Source: Winogradskyella sp046545555 | GTDB taxonomy: Bacteria > Bacteroidota > Bacteroidia > Flavobacteriales > Flavobacteriaceae | DNA length: 64,000 nucleotides | Reading direction: 5' to 3' | NCBI RefSeq assembly: GCF_046545555.1 | Contig: NZ_JBHZTH010000001.1 | Location: 1,240,001 to 1,304,000 of the forward strand | In this document: one piece after another, positions 62,559 to 64,000 of the stretch | Layout of the letters: every line of letters starts with the position of its first letter | Numbering within the stretch: position 1 is the stretch's first letter | The notes under the pieces: generated by a model | What the model saw: the letters and a program-made list of their open reading frames with translations, nothing else | What the model was told of the DNA's origin: nothing | The model's database searches: none | Program-made: the position numbers and the translations under genes

Positions 62559-64000
62559 ATGTCGCGAATGCATTTAAATTATAAAATCATTTTTCATTTC
62601 TTTGGGCTGTTATTGTTGTTTAATGGTGGTTTTATGATGATCGCTACTTTAATTAGCTTAATTTATAAAGACGGGGAAACCTTAAACCTACTTTCTGCAA
62701 GTTTAGTTACGCTTTTATTAGGTGTATTAGCTATGATTTTAACTAAGAACCATCGCAAAGAAATGAATAAACGCGAGGGTTATATTGTGGTTGCATTTGG
62801 CTGGATAGTGATGTCTCTGACAGGAACATTACCTTACCTAACTACTGAAGCAATCCCATCCTTTACAGACGCATTTTTTGAGACCATGTCAGGTTATACT
62901 ACTACTGGAGCTAGCATACTAAATGATATAGAAGTTATTCCGGAAGGTGTGTTATTTTGGAGAAGTACGACACATTGGATTGGTGGCATGGGAATTATTG
63001 TTTTAGCTATTGCCATTTTGCCATTGCTCGGTGTAGGAGGAATGCAACTTTTTGCTGCAGAAGCTCCTGGACCTGGTGGTGATAAATTACACCCTAGAAT
63101 AACAGATACTGCTAAGCGTTTATGGCTAATTTATTTCGGTTATACTGTGGCTGAAACTATCTTACTACAAGTTGCAGGTATGTCATTTTTTGACGCAATA
63201 AATCATGCATTAAGTACCTTGTCAACAGGCGGTTTTTCTACGAAAAATGCTAGTATTGCCTTTTGGAATGATAGTCCAGCCATTCAATATATCATAATAT
63301 TTTTTATGTTTTTAGCTGGTACAAACTTTGTTTTAAGTTACTACCTCTTTAAGGGTAATGTACTAAAGATTGTTAAGGATGACGAATTTAAACTTTACTT
63401 TAAATTTATAGCAATATTTACAACTATAGCAGCACTTCTAATTTACTTTAAAGCAGATGTTTCTCAATCTTCTATAGCACATCCTATGGTCTTTGGTGAA
63501 GGAGAAAGTGCAATTAGACATGGTTTGTTTCAGGTCTTAGCCATAGTTACTACTACAGGATTTGTTACGGCAGATTACACAATGTGGACACCCTTTCTTA
63601 TGGTTTTCTTTTTTGGACTAATGTTTTTAGGTGGTTCAGCAGGTAGCACGTCGGGTGGTGTAAAAGTAGTAAGACATTTAATCTTAATTAAGAATGGATT
63701 CTTAGAGTTCAAACGAGCATTACATCCAAATGCAATTTTACCTGTACGCTACAATACAAAATCTGTCTCAAAAGATATTGTGTTCAATATATTAGGATTC
63801 TTTATACTTTATATGTTGTCTTTTATAGTTGGTGCTCTTGTCTTTTCTATGATGAAAATTGACTTTGTTTCGGCAATTGGTCTTTCTGCATCTAGTCTTG
63901 GTAATGTCGGACCTGCTCTTGGTGATTTTGGACCAGTAAATAACTATGCGTCTTTGCCATCTTTAGGTAAATGGTGGGCTTCGTTTTTAATGCTCCTTGG
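62559..64000 (+). CDS. trkH: Potassium uptake protein TrkH (partial, cut at the right edge)
   Basis: The first 480 codons of a multi-spanning K+ transporter, running off the window. It begins MSRMHLNYKIIFHFFGLLLL. The four selectivity-filter loops appear as TMSGYTTTGAS, STLSTGGFSTKNAS, AIVTTTGFVTADY and SASSLGNVGPALGD, and WRSTTHWIGGMGI is the family's conserved segment. It would form the Trk pore regulated by TrkA. Only a few dozen C-terminal residues should be missing. Confidence 0.94.
   Translation, partial: MSRMHLNYKIIFHFFGLLLLFNGGFMMIATLISLIYKDGETLNLLSASLVTLLLGVLAMILTKNHRKEMNKREGYIVVAFGWIVMSLTGTLPYLTTEAIPSFTDAFFETMSGYTTTGASILNDIEVIPEGVLFWRSTTHWIGGMGIIVLAIAILPLLGVGGMQLFAAEAPGPGGDKLHPRITDTAKRLWLIYFGYTVAETILLQVAGMSFFDAINHALSTLSTGGFSTKNASIAFWNDSPAIQYIIIFFMFLAGTNFVLSYYLFKGNVLKIVKDDEFKLYFKFIAIFTTIAALLIYFKADVSQSSIAHPMVFGEGESAIRHGLFQVLAIVTTTGFVTADYTMWTPFLMVFFFGLMFLGGSAGSTSGGVKVVRHLILIKNGFLEFKRALHPNAILPVRYNTKSVSKDIVFNILGFFILYMLSFIVGALVFSMMKIDFVSAIGLSASSLGNVGPALGDFGPVNNYASLPSLGKWWASFLMLL

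Noticed and set aside
1..64000. Mobile elements, phage genes, CRISPR arrays or rRNA operons
   Set aside because: No transposase, integrase, terminal inverted repeats, regularly spaced repeats with spacers or rRNA-like stretches were found on either strand.

Overview
The window looks like chromosome of a Bacteroidota bacterium, most likely Flavobacteriaceae. It is AT-rich, Shine-Dalgarno sequences are nearly absent, several promoters fit the Bacteroidota pattern TTTG...TAnnTTTG, and the gene content includes a T9SS-sorted surface protein, PorT, the lipoprotein TamL, a short primary sigma factor, an ECF sigma factor paired with a membrane protein, and a zinc-ligand-free AccD. No insertion sequence, phage gene or CRISPR array was seen.

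Layout. 1-1042: start of engB and an alpha/beta hydrolase (minus strand). 1250-16838: a compact division and cell wall (dcw) cluster, mraZ-rsmH-ftsL-ftsI-murE-mraY-murD-ftsW-murG-murC-ftsQ-ftsA-ftsZ, preceded by 10-bp phased GTGG repeats that look like MraZ operators and closed by a strong terminator. 16988-19470: a YqeY-like protein, tRNA-Arg(TCG), an M90-type peptidase and UDP-glucuronate decarboxylase. 19552-25880 (minus strand): an outer-membrane barrel protein, a nucleotidyltransferase-fold protein, an HprK-like kinase, a 52-residue peptide gene missed by ordinary ORF length cutoffs, and a 1029-residue T9SS cargo protein.

26201-43260: a surface polysaccharide locus on the plus strand, with methyltransferase, flippase, acetyltransferase, polymerase/ligase candidate, six glycosyltransferases, two unusual kinase-like proteins, a WecA-like initiating transferase, a Wza-like lipoprotein and a Wzc-like tyrosine kinase. 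43257-50924: rpe, the primary sigma factor, an ECF sigma factor with a membrane-anchored partner, two lipoproteins, an HTH regulator with a repeated motif at its start, and a small lipoprotein. 50988-56033: pnp, rpsO, accD, fbaA. 56157-61019: tamL, a TrmH-type rRNA methyltransferase, porT and ubiE/menG. 61197-64000: trkA and a truncated trkH.

The best candidate for an undescribed system is the tight minus-strand cassette at 20183-22589. It holds a peptide with a hydrophobic leader and a short acidic tail ending in Ser, a kinase with an HprK-like core and possible PqqD-like N-terminus, and a nucleotidyltransferase-fold protein. This resembles the tailoring parts of some RiPP clusters, but no cyclase or peptidase is visible. 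All product names come from reading motifs in the sequence; no database search was run.
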